Source: Clostridia bacterium
GTDB lineage: Bacteria > Bacillota_A > Clostridia > Oscillospirales > CAG-272
Length of the DNA: 7,293 nt
Direction: 5' to 3'
Assembly (NCBI GenBank): GCA_017414585.1
Contig: JAFQLN010000085.1
Coordinates: 1-7,293, forward strand
The notes beneath the pieces were generated by a model, which did no database searches, had not been told where the DNA came from, and worked only from the letters and a program-made list of their open reading frames with translations. Position 1 is the first letter of the stretch. The number at the start of each line of letters is the position of its first letter. Below, in pieces: positions 1-6,434 of the stretch. A program made the translations under genes and the position numbers.

Positions 1-7
1 AAGTAGC

Positions 8-137
8 AAAAAGAGGAACTTTTTCGGAAGTCTTGGGCATTTCGACCTCTGCGGAGGTCGATGAGGGGCTCTGCCCCTTCAACTGAGGAGCTGCGCATCC
101 TCGGCAAACATTTTGAAAAAGTTTGATCAAAACTTTT
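8..137. repeat. Multi-hairpin intergenic element downstream of potC
   Basis: This non-coding stretch carries five consecutive short inverted repeats: AAAAAG/CTTTTT (8-13 with 19-24), TCGACCTC/GAGGTCGA (42-49 with 54-61), AGGGGC/GCCCCT (64-69 with 73-78), CTGAGGA/TCCTCGG with one G-T wobble (83-89 with 98-104), and AAAAGTTT/AAACTTTT (117-124 with 130-137). The two AT-rich outer regions can also pair with each other over nine bases (17-25 with 115-123), closing a multi-branch fold around the three GC-rich stems. These pairings are read directly. That it is a copy of a dispersed repeat family is inference: the modular layout resembles intergenic repeats I associate with Oscillospiraceae-type genomes, but only one copy is visible. 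It may also act as the 3' end of the pot transcript. No open reading frame of note lies here. Confidence 0.55.
117..137 (-). terminator. Possible weak terminator hairpin after potC
   Basis: About 20 bases past the potC stop, the minus strand contains an 8-bp perfect stem with a 5-base loop, whose 3' arm ends in a T-rich run. It could end the pot transcript. The stem is almost entirely A-T and no separate U-tract follows it, so it is a poor match to a standard intrinsic terminator. On the plus strand the same stem is followed by T-rich DNA (around 146-173), so it could instead serve a plus-strand gene located left of the window. Low confidence either way. Confidence 0.25.
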
Positions 138-157
138 ATACTGGTGTTTGTTTTTTG

Positions 158-952
158 TCATTTTTTCTTTTTCCCGCGCCGGGACAGCGTACGGACCAGT
201 GCCGCAAGGAGATAGCACAAGAGGGTCACGGCGAGCATCAGCGTGCACATCGCGTTCACTTTCGGCGTTACGCCTGTTTTCAGCTGGGTGTAGACCATGA
301 TCGGAAGCGTGTTCACGGATACGCCCGTCACGAAAATGGAGATGATCACGTCGTCAAAGCTCATGGCGAACGAGAGAAACATCCCCGACAGAACGGCGGG
401 AAAGAGGAGGGGCAGGGTCACGGTGAAGAATGCGGTGATCCCCGATGCGCCCAGATCCCGCGCCGCTTCGACGGAAGAAGGGTCGAGCAGTTCCAGCCGC
501 GCCGTTACCTGCGTGTAGATATACGGAATGCAGAACGCCGTATGGCTCAGAATCAAAGTCAGCATTCCGAACTTCAGCCCGAGCAGGGTGAAGAACGAGA
601 GGAAGACCATCCCGAGGACAATTTCCGGAATGATCAGCGGCAGAAGCGCCGTTTTGGAAATGAGATTCTTCCCGGGCAGACGCGCTTTTCTGACGCCGAG
701 TGCCGCCGCCGTTGCCAGAACCGCCGCCAGAACGGACGATGAAAGTCCCAGTACAACGGAATTGAGAAGCGCCTTGAACATATCCTCGTCCGCAAACAGC
801 GCTTCGTACCATTTCAGGGAAAAGCCGCCCCACACCGACGTCAGCTTGCTTTCGTTGAAGGAATAGAGCACAACCACGGCAATCGGCAGATAGGTGAGCA
901 CGGTCATGAAAATGGGGTAGAGAATGCGGAGAGGGGTGCGTTTTCTGGTCAT
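158..952 (-). CDS. potC: Spermidine/putrescine ABC transporter permease PotC
   Basis: One of the two inner-membrane permeases of the PotABCD polyamine importer. It pairs with PotB to form the channel and docks on the PotA ATPase. The 264-residue length is normal for the family. The N-terminus has a short basic stretch, then a membrane span at about residues 11-31 that includes YLPI and SFN, typical of PotC. The ABC-permease EAA loop is intact at residues 162-186 (EAARDLGAS, then LPLLFP), and the PotC-like SFDDVIISIF block sits at 198-207. The C-terminus ends in a basic KKKK tail. It lies 44 bases after potB. The start at 952 is forced: an in-frame TGA lies 33 bases upstream at 983-985 with no ATG, GTG or TTG between. 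No Shine-Dalgarno sequence is visible before it, which is unusual for this window. Substrate preference between spermidine and putrescine cannot be read from the permease. Confidence 0.95.
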   Translation of the reverse strand: MTRKRTPLRILYPIFMTVLTYLPIAVVVLYSFNESKLTSVWGGFSLKWYEALFADEDMFKALLNSVVLGLSSSVLAAVLATAAALGVRKARLPGKNLISKTALLPLIIPEIVLGMVFLSFFTLLGLKFGMLTLILSHTAFCIPYIYTQVTARLELLDPSSVEAARDLGASGITAFFTVTLPLLFPAVLSGMFLSFAMSFDDVIISIFVTGVSVNTLPIMVYTQLKTGVTPKVNAMCTLMLAVTLLCYLLAALVRTLSRRGKKKK

Positions 953-996
953 AGAATCGTCAAAAAAGATGAAAGAATTCGTTCAAACGTATACCG

Positions 997-1845
997 TTAC
1001 TGAATTTTCCGCTGCCATTTCGGTTTGCGCAGCAGAATGATGCAGACCAGTCCGGTGAGCAGCATCAGAATGACGGACAAAGCTGCCGCGGCGGGCTGGT
1101 TGTGCGCCTTCATCAGCAGTTCCTCGATCAAGGAGCCGACGAGGACGATTTTGCTGCCGCCGAGAATCTGCGCAATGAAGAACAGTCCCATCGACGGAAT
1201 GAAGGTGAGGATGATGCCCGTTTTCAGCCCCGGCAGAGTCAGCGGGAGGATGACGGAGAAAAAGGCGTAAATCTTTCCCGCACCCAGATCGCGCGACGCT
1301 TCCACGAGGGACAAATCCAGTTTTTGTGCCACCTGATAGACCGAAGTGAACATGAAGGGCAGAAGCACGTAGATCATCCCCACAACGACAGCGGGGTAGG
1401 TGTATAGGAGCTTGAGCGGTTCTTCTGTGATGCCGAGTGCCATCAGGAGCTTGTCGAGCAGTCCGTTTGCACGGAAAATGATCATCCAGCCGTACAGCCG
1501 CAGAAGGGAATTGACCCAGTAGGGGATCATCTGTGCCTGTACGAAGAACTGCGCGGATTTTTTCGGCAGAAGTGCGGTGCACAGACCGAAGGGATAGCCG
1601 AGCACAATGACCGCTGACGTGGACAGTGCGGCGAGCTTGAGAGAGGTGACAAACGTATTTCTGTATGTCTCGTCCGTGAGGATTTTCGTGTAGTTTTCCA
1701 AGGTGAAGCCTGCGCTGTAGGACCATCCGTCGCGGGGGGAGAACGAGAGCAGGAGCATCAGCACCAACGGTCCGATGACGAATACAAGGGTGAAGAGGTA
1801 CAGCGGCAGAAAGGCGAGGGAAGCAGGTTTGGCTTTGCGGATCAT
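997..1845 (-). CDS. potB: Spermidine/putrescine ABC transporter permease PotB
   Basis: The second inner-membrane permease of the polyamine importer, partner of PotC. At 282 residues it is full length for PotB. About six hydrophobic segments can be seen, near residues 10-33, 70-92, 106-124, 150-172, 197-225 and 254-272. The cytoplasmic EAA loop that contacts the ATPase is at residues 182-206 (EASRDLGAG, then LPLTLPG). The block around residues 105-120 (QMIPYWVNSLLRLYGW) is characteristic of PotB-type permeases. The start is well supported: GGGAGG at 1851-1856 (minus strand) lies five bases before the ATG, and the gene begins 12 bases after the potA stop, consistent with one operon and possible translational coupling. 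Other binding-protein-dependent permeases (for example for iron or thiamine) share the fold, but the potA-potB-potC order argues for polyamines. Confidence 0.95.
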   Translation of the reverse strand: MIRKAKPASLAFLPLYLFTLVFVIGPLVLMLLLSFSPRDGWSYSAGFTLENYTKILTDETYRNTFVTSLKLAALSTSAVIVLGYPFGLCTALLPKKSAQFFVQAQMIPYWVNSLLRLYGWMIIFRANGLLDKLLMALGITEEPLKLLYTYPAVVVGMIYVLLPFMFTSVYQVAQKLDLSLVEASRDLGAGKIYAFFSVILPLTLPGLKTGIILTFIPSMGLFFIAQILGGSKIVLVGSLIEELLMKAHNQPAAAALSVILMLLTGLVCIILLRKPKWQRKIQ

Positions 1846-1857
1846 AGACGCCTCCCG

Positions 1858-2961
1858 TTACTGACGAACCAGCACGCCGGCTTCGGGTTCAATGGTCAGA
1901 AGCACCCGCTGTCCGACGCTGATGGATGTGTCCAGTCCGTAGCGGATGGCGGTGACGGGGGTGCCGGATGCGTCCGCTGTGATGCGCATGACGCCGCCCG
2001 CAAAGTTGAGCGCGGTGACGGATGCCGGGATGCCGGTTTCTGCCGGATGCTGTGCTTCACTGTACGGACGGACGGTAATTTTCTCTCCGCGTACAGCTGT
2101 GTGAACAAAATCGCCGGGAGCATGGCTGCTGTCATTTCTTCGCACGGTCAGTTCTGCGGATGTGCGTCCGTCTTTGCCGAAGGAGACTTTCGCCGCCGTG
2201 TGGGAGCAGTCCGCCAGATAGGTGCACGGGAGGATGTTCGCCTCGCCGATGAAGCGTGCGGTGTAGACGGTGGCGGGATTGTCATAAATCTCGGACGGTG
2301 TGCCCATCTGCACGAAACCGCCGTTCTGCATGACTGCGATGCGGTCGGACATATTGAGCGCTTCCTCCTGATCGTGTGTGATGTAGAGGAAGGTGATGCC
2401 GAGCGTTTTCTGTAAATTTTTCAGTTCGGACTGCATCGCGCGGCGCAGATTCAGGTCCAGCGCTCCGAGCGGTTCGTCGAGAAGAAGGATTTTCGGATGG
2501 CTGATGACAGCACGTGCGATGGCGATGCGCTGCCGCTGACCGCCGGAAAGCTCGGACGGATAGCGTTTTTCGTATCCCTGCATCTGCACAAGCCGGAGCG
2601 CATCCTCCACCCGCTGCTTTCGTTCTTCTTTCGGAACACGTGCGATGCGGAGGGGGTAGGCAATGTTGTCGGAAACATTCATATGCGGGAAGAGCGCGTA
2701 GCTCTGGAAGACGGTGTTCACGGCGCGGTGATTGGGTTCGCTTTTTGTGATATCCTCACCGGCAAGGGTGATTTTTCCCGTGTCGGCATCCTCCAGACCG
2801 CTGATAATGCGCAGAAGCGTCGTTTTTCCGCAGCCGGACGAGCCGAGAATGGTCAAAAATTCCCCTTCGCTGACCGAGAAGGAGAGGGAGCGGAGAACGG
2901 ATGTCTCCCCGAAGGATTTCGATATGTTTTCAAGCTCTAAAATCGGTTTCGCGTCTGCCAT
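1858..2961 (-). CDS. potA: Spermidine/putrescine ABC transporter ATPase PotA
   Basis: Cytoplasmic ATPase that drives the PotBC channel. All ABC motifs are intact: Walker A GSSGCGKTT at residues 40-48, Q-loop Gln86, signature LSGGQ at 138-142, Walker B ILLLDE at 158-163, D-loop GALD at 166-169 and switch His196. The first 240 or so residues form the nucleotide-binding domain. The remainder, to residue 367, is the TOBE-type regulatory domain found in PotA and related importers, ending in a VGQRVLLTIEPE stretch. The length is normal. The start at 2961 is fixed by an in-frame TGA (2965-2967) one codon upstream. Its ribosome site is weak, at most GGTGA very close to the ATG. It is the first gene of the operon, with a strong promoter about 40 bases upstream. 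Related Fe3+ or sugar importer ATPases are similar in sequence; the two following permeases favour polyamine transport. Confidence 0.95.
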   Translation of the reverse strand: MADAKPILELENISKSFGETSVLRSLSFSVSEGEFLTILGSSGCGKTTLLRIISGLEDADTGKITLAGEDITKSEPNHRAVNTVFQSYALFPHMNVSDNIAYPLRIARVPKEERKQRVEDALRLVQMQGYEKRYPSELSGGQRQRIAIARAVISHPKILLLDEPLGALDLNLRRAMQSELKNLQKTLGITFLYITHDQEEALNMSDRIAVMQNGGFVQMGTPSEIYDNPATVYTARFIGEANILPCTYLADCSHTAAKVSFGKDGRTSAELTVRRNDSSHAPGDFVHTAVRGEKITVRPYSEAQHPAETGIPASVTALNFAGGVMRITADASGTPVTAIRYGLDTSISVGQRVLLTIEPEAGVLVRQ

Positions 2962-2998
2962 GATTCACCAAAGCCCATCTGAATGTATTTCTGGCATT

Positions 2999-3027
2999 AT
3001 CATATCACATCTTCCCTCCGTTGTCAA
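2999..3027 (-). promoter_or_regulatory. Sigma-70-type promoter of the potABC operon
   Basis: On the minus strand a perfect TTGACA (-35, 3022-3027) is separated by 17 bases from TATGAT (-10, 2999-3004), one mismatch from consensus. Transcription would start near 2992, giving a leader of about 30 bases before potA. The spacing and match are close to ideal for the housekeeping sigma factor, suggesting substantial basal expression. I see no clear operator palindrome over the promoter. Confidence 0.8.
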
Positions 3028-3131
3028 TTATTTCATTTCTGCCGATGGAATTTATATTTGTGTTTTTTTGTGAAAAAAGCGGGGATTTCTAAAAGAAGGA
3101 AGAAAAGGAAGGAGATTTTACGCTTTACGCA

Positions 3132-3160
3132 TTGATAAACCGGCGCGGTTTTGTTATAAT
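3132..3160 (+). promoter_or_regulatory. Sigma-70-type promoter of the small membrane-protein gene
   Basis: TTGATA (-35, 3132-3137), a 17-base spacer and a perfect TATAAT (-10, 3155-3160) face rightward. Transcription would start near 3167, leaving a leader of about 45 bases before the ATG at 3212. The promoter points away from the potABC promoter, with about 105 bases between the two -35 boxes. It may also drive the downstream mrdA-nth-cca genes, because no strong terminator is seen between 3527 and 3610. Confidence 0.8.
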
Positions 3161-3211
3161 AGAACATACGGCATCATGAGCCGAAACACGAAAGACGCTG
3201 GAGGGAAACAC

Positions 3212-3526
3212 ATGAGCAGAACGGCTTATAAAAAAATCGTTCCTGCGACAGCGCGCTGTGTCTCCGGGGTATATGACCGTTTCAGAAATGACAATCCGCT
3301 GGTTGTACGCAAAGAATTTTCCATGAAAGATGTTTTCTACCGCAAGGATCGTCCGGGCAGAGAGCTTTTGCGCGTGGAGGCTGCGTTTGATACGGAGCTG
3401 TACGTGCTTCTCATCGTACTCGGCATCGGAACGGTGTGGCTCTTTTACAGAATTGTGCGCGGACTGGAAAAACGCCGCGTGCACTGTCTGGAAAAAGCGT
3501 ATCTCAGATCCCGGCACGAACTCTGA
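3212..3526 (+). CDS. Small single-span membrane protein of unknown function
   Basis: A 104-residue protein I do not recognise. It has a basic, soluble N-terminal part of about 60 residues containing several aromatic and charged residues, one predicted membrane span at about residues 63-82 (LYVLLIVLGIGTVWLFY region), and a short basic C-terminal tail (RGLEKRR and onward). There is no signal peptide, no coiled coil of note and no cysteine motif (only Cys16 and Cys92). The start at 3212 is chosen because GGAGGG (3200-3205) sits six bases before it; an in-frame ATG at 3176 has no ribosome site and would lie only about nine bases from the predicted transcription start. The promoter and ribosome site support a real gene. 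It lies 84 bases upstream of mrdA in the same direction, so a cell-envelope role is possible, but that is only a context argument. Its topology does not match FtsL or FtsB, whose span is near the N-terminus. Confidence 0.75.
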   Translation: MSRTAYKKIVPATARCVSGVYDRFRNDNPLVVRKEFSMKDVFYRKDRPGRELLRVEAAFDTELYVLLIVLGIGTVWLFYRIVRGLEKRRVHCLEKAYLRSRHEL

Positions 3527-3536
3527 ACGAACAAAG

Positions 3537-3564
3537 GGGCGGCTCCGGCGTGATGGAACCGTCC
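3537..3564 (+). other. Imperfect GC-rich hairpin between the small gene and mrdA
   Basis: Bases 3537-3546 can pair with 3555-3564 across an 8-base loop. Of ten positions, eight are Watson-Crick pairs, one is a G-T wobble and one is a C-A mismatch. It begins ten bases after the small gene's stop codon. No run of T follows, so it is not a standard intrinsic terminator. It could protect the 3' end of the upstream message, attenuate read-through into mrdA, or mean nothing. Confidence 0.35.
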
Positions 3565-3596
3565 GTACATCAACCGAATATCCACCACTGACAACA

Positions 3597-3602
3597 TATA
3601 AT
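3597..3602 (+). promoter_or_regulatory. Candidate -10 box giving a leaderless mrdA transcript
   Basis: A perfect TATAAT ends eight bases before the mrdA ATG at 3611. A transcript from it would begin at about 3608-3611, that is, at or within a few bases of the start codon. No recognisable -35 hexamer lies 16-19 bases upstream and no extended TG motif precedes the box, so it may be a chance match in AT-rich DNA. The lack of any Shine-Dalgarno site before mrdA is what makes it worth recording. Confidence 0.4.
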
Positions 3603-3610
3603 ATACACAG

Positions 3611-5800
3611 ATGAAAAAACAGGACAACCTCACCAGACTCGCTGTCATAGCCGCGGCATATCTCGTGATCGCGCTTGTATTCGTTGTGCGGCTTCTCTAT
3701 CTGCAGGTGTCGGGGCAGGACTACTATACCATGTCCCAGCCGCCCGTGACCTATACCCGCACCGTCAAGATTCAGGCGCAGCGCGGGGAAATCTACGACC
3801 GAAACGGCAAGGCGATCGTTACAAACGCCTATACATACAATCTCTGCCTCGATTACGCGACCCGTCCCACAACAGCGGCGGCATTCAATGAAATGCTTCT
3901 CGATATCCGGGCAGCTGCGGCGGCAACGGGGGAGAGCGATGCTTTAACCCAGCCGAAATCCTCCCTGCACGTCACTGTGACCGACAGCGGACTGCTCTTT
4001 GAAATTCCCGAGGACTTTCTCACCACGGCACGCGGCAGACGGTACAAAAAGCTCGTCGGAGAACTGAATGTTGATGACGACGCGGACGTACAGGAACAGG
4101 CGGAAGCGCTCATGCTCTACTTCGGCATCCGCTCCCGGGAGAAAAACGCCGACGGGGAATACGAAACTTTCTACAATTACACCTACGATCTTGCCGCGCT
4201 TCTGTTTAAGATGCGGCTCGATATGGTTCTCTCCGATTTCTCCGCCGTGGAGCCTTATACCGTCGCGGAGGATGTGTCCCTTGCGCTCATCACACGGGTG
4301 GAGGAGAAATTCCCGCGCGGGCTTACGGTCGAAGTCAAAGCGTCCCGCGTGTACAACTATCCCGGTTATCTCTCGCACGTCCTCGGCACCATCGGGAAAA
4401 TTCCCACCGGAAAATCGGAATACTACACGGAGCAGGGCTATTCCTATGACGCCATTGTCGGACGTGACGGTGCGGAAGCCGCGTTTGAGGAATATCTGCG
4501 CGGACAGGACGGTGTGATGACCATTACGGAGGACAGCTACGGCAGTGTGCTGAAAACCGAAATCACCAAAGAACCCGTCGCCGGACAGGATGTCTATCTC
4601 ACCATTGACATGGATATGCAGATTGTTGCGGAAAAGGCGCTGGCGGAGAATATTTTCAAAATCCGCGAGGAAGCCAAATGGTCCGGCAAGCCGCTGTCCG
4701 GGGAGGATGCGTCGTCCGGTGCGATGACGGTTCTCGACTGTGATACCGGAGAAGTGCTTGCCATCGCGTCCTACCCCACATTCAACCTTGCGACCTACGG
4801 GCTGGACTTCAACTACCTGCGCGACGACGAAACCAAGCCCTTTTTGAACCGCGCACTGAACGGTACCTTTGCCCCCGGTTCGACTTTCAAGGTCGGCGTG
4901 GCTGTCGCGGCGCTGTCCGAAGGGGTGATCGAAAAAGACACCGTCATCGACGCACAGGGGAAATATATGTACTACGCCGCATCCGGCTTCACCCCGCGGT
5001 GCTGGCTCTATCTCATGAACGGAAACGTGCACGGTAAAATCAACGTCGTCGAAGCCATTCAGGAGTCGTGTAACTATTTCTTCTACGATGTGGGCAGACA
5101 GCTCACCATTGAAAAAATGAACGAATACGGGCGGCATTTCGGTCTGGGCGGACATACCGGCATCGAACTGCCCGAATCGGTCGGCATCCTCGCGGGTCCC
5201 GACTACAGAAACGACAACGGACTGGGCAAATGGAGTCCCGGCGATACCATTCAGGCGGCAATCGGACAGAGTGACAACCAGTTCACCCCTCTGCAGATCA
5301 GCTCGTACATTGCGACGATTCTCAACGGCGGCAAACGGTACAGCTGTCATATTCTCTCCGAGGTACGTGAGTTTGGCTCCGATACGCCTTCGTATAAGAA
5401 AACGCCCGTGATTGCCGATTCGTTCGACCTCGATCCCGACATTCTCGCAACGGTCAAGGAAGGCATGAAGGGCGTTATGGACAACGGTTCCGCGGCGTCC
5501 GTCTTCTCCGGCTACGAAATTTCCGTCGGGGGCAAAACGGGTACCGCGCAGGTTTCCGACAAAAAGTCCGACAACGGCATCATGACCGCGTTCGCGCCGT
5601 TTGAAGATCCCGAAATTGTCATCACCTGCGTGATCGAACAGGGCTCGGGCGGTACGGAAGCGGGATACTCCGTGCGCGATGTCTTTGATTACTATTTCAA
5701 GGTGGACGAAATCCGTGCCGCCAAAGCTGCAGCTGAAGCTGCTGCCGAAGCCGCTGCTGCTGCCGAAGCTGATGAAGGAGAAAACCATGCCGAAGATTGA
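3611..5800 (+). CDS. mrdA: Penicillin-binding protein 2 (MrdA), class B peptidoglycan transpeptidase
   Basis: A membrane-anchored D,D-transpeptidase that cross-links peptidoglycan during cell elongation with a SEDS glycosyltransferase (RodA) and the Rod complex. The 729-residue protein has a membrane anchor at about residues 9-29, the RLLYLQV and RGEIYDRNG motifs of the class B pedestal domain (about 27-65), and a transpeptidase domain from about 340 to 700. The active-site motifs are intact: STFK at 424-427 (nucleophile Ser424), SCN at 486-488 and KTGT at 642-645. There is no PASTA domain, which favours MrdA over SpoVD or other sporulation/division paralogues. The tail (703-729) is alanine- and glutamate-rich and low in complexity. 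The ATG at 3611 is the only sensible start: an in-frame stop lies at 3599-3601 and the next Met is beyond the anchor. No ribosome binding site precedes it. The 3' end overlaps nth by 14 bases. No mreBCD or rodA is adjacent within the window. Confidence 0.93.
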   Translation: MKKQDNLTRLAVIAAAYLVIALVFVVRLLYLQVSGQDYYTMSQPPVTYTRTVKIQAQRGEIYDRNGKAIVTNAYTYNLCLDYATRPTTAAAFNEMLLDIRAAAAATGESDALTQPKSSLHVTVTDSGLLFEIPEDFLTTARGRRYKKLVGELNVDDDADVQEQAEALMLYFGIRSREKNADGEYETFYNYTYDLAALLFKMRLDMVLSDFSAVEPYTVAEDVSLALITRVEEKFPRGLTVEVKASRVYNYPGYLSHVLGTIGKIPTGKSEYYTEQGYSYDAIVGRDGAEAAFEEYLRGQDGVMTITEDSYGSVLKTEITKEPVAGQDVYLTIDMDMQIVAEKALAENIFKIREEAKWSGKPLSGEDASSGAMTVLDCDTGEVLAIASYPTFNLATYGLDFNYLRDDETKPFLNRALNGTFAPGSTFKVGVAVAALSEGVIEKDTVIDAQGKYMYYAASGFTPRCWLYLMNGNVHGKINVVEAIQESCNYFFYDVGRQLTIEKMNEYGRHFGLGGHTGIELPESVGILAGPDYRNDNGLGKWSPGDTIQAAIGQSDNQFTPLQISSYIATILNGGKRYSCHILSEVREFGSDTPSYKKTPVIADSFDLDPDILATVKEGMKGVMDNGSAASVFSGYEISVGGKTGTAQVSDKKSDNGIMTAFAPFEDPEIVITCVIEQGSGGTEAGYSVRDVFDYYFKVDEIRAAKAAAEAAAEAAAAAEADEGENHAED
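5738..5769 (+). repeat. Short direct repeat in the alanine-rich tail of mrdA
   Basis: The 14-base unit GCTGCTGCCGAAGC occurs exactly at 5738-5751 and again at 5756-5769, within a run of GCN and GAA codons. It encodes the Ala/Glu-rich C-terminal tail of PBP2. The tail uses GCT often, whereas the rest of the gene mostly uses GCG and GCC. Such repeats can expand or contract by replication slippage in steps that keep the frame. Confidence 0.7.
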
Positions 5801-6434
5801 ACGGATTCTCGAAATCCTTGAAGAACGCTATCCCGATGCGCTGTGCTCGCTCGAATACGGCGGCGACCCGTTCCGTCTGCTGGTGGCGGCAAGACTGTCG
5901 GCACAGTGTACGGACGAGCGGGTGAATATCGTATGCGTACCGCTGTTTGAAAAATTCCCGGACGCGGAAGCAATGGCACGGGCGCGGGTGGAGGAAATCG
6001 AAGAAATCATCCGTCCGTGCGGGCTGTATCATACGAAAGCGGAAAGCATCTCCGCCATGTCGAAGATCATCACCGGGCAGTACGGCGGACGGGTGCCCGA
6101 TACCATGGAAGAACTGCTCGCACTTCCCGGCGTGGGCAGAAAAATTGCGAATCTCATCCTCGGGGACGTGTTCGGAAAGCCGGGCATTGTCGCGGATACG
6201 CACTGCATCCGGATCAACGGACGCTTCGGTTTCTATCCGCAGACCATGAAAGACCCCGTGAAAGCGGAAAAAATCCTCGACGGGATCGTGCCGAAAACCG
6301 TGCAGGCGGACTACTGCCACCGCATGGTGCTGTTCGGACGCGACATCTGCACGGCGAGAAGCCCGAAGTGCGGAGAATGCCCGCTCCGGGAAGAGTGCGA
6401 TATGGGACGTGCGGCAAAGGGGGAAGATGCATGA
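5787..6434 (+). CDS. nth: Endonuclease III, DNA glycosylase/AP lyase
   Basis: A base-excision repair enzyme that removes oxidised pyrimidines and cleaves the abasic site by beta-elimination. At 215 residues it matches the usual bacterial length. The helix-hairpin-helix motif LPGVGRKIAN (113-122) contains catalytic Lys119, followed by catalytic Asp137 in VADTH. The substrate-facing loop SAQCTD is at 38-43. The C-terminal iron-sulfur cluster ligands are complete: Cys188, Cys195, Cys198 and Cys204, with spacing C-X6-C-X2-C-X5-C. The start at 5787 is chosen over longer in-frame possibilities because AAGGAG (5775-5780) lies six bases before it and the protein then begins at the conserved IERILEILEERYP helix. 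It overlaps the end of mrdA by 14 bases in another frame, and its stop overlaps the start of the cca gene, implying translational coupling. MutY is excluded by the NTH-type Lys and the short length. Confidence 0.95.
   Translation: MPKIERILEILEERYPDALCSLEYGGDPFRLLVAARLSAQCTDERVNIVCVPLFEKFPDAEAMARARVEEIEEIIRPCGLYHTKAESISAMSKIITGQYGGRVPDTMEELLALPGVGRKIANLILGDVFGKPGIVADTHCIRINGRFGFYPQTMKDPVKAEKILDGIVPKTVQADYCHRMVLFGRDICTARSPKCGECPLREECDMGRAAKGEDA

Noticed and set aside
113..742. A 209-codon plus-strand frame opposite potC
   Set aside because: The translation is a charged, His/Arg/Gln-rich sequence typical of an antisense shadow, and potC on the other strand is unambiguous.
983..1726. A 247-codon minus-strand frame overlapping potB
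   Set aside because: It is an out-of-frame shadow of potB, with Arg/His-rich low-quality translation and no start signal.
3063..3078. T-run/A-run that could fold as a hairpin or terminator
   Set aside because: The stem is only A-T pairs with no GC core and no following U-tract, and it lies between two divergent promoters where no transcript needs to end.
3105..3114. Strong Shine-Dalgarno-like motif AAGGAAGGAG in the divergent spacer
   Set aside because: No ATG, GTG or TTG lies 5-12 bases downstream; the first TTG is 17 bases away and opens only a 15-codon frame that overlaps the promoter. It is part of a plain purine tract.
3176..3211. Upstream in-frame start for the small membrane-protein gene
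   Set aside because: No Shine-Dalgarno site precedes it and it would be only about nine bases from the predicted transcription start, while the ATG at 3212 has GGAGGG at ideal spacing.
3125..3517. A 130-codon minus-strand frame opposite the small membrane-protein gene
   Set aside because: It has no ribosome site or promoter, whereas the plus-strand gene has both; the translation shows no membrane span or known motif.
3944..5788. A 614-codon open frame on the minus strand opposite mrdA
   Set aside because: It lies wholly antisense to a clear PBP2 gene with intact active-site motifs. Long open antisense frames are expected from this codon bias, and the translation has no recognisable domain and no ribosome site.
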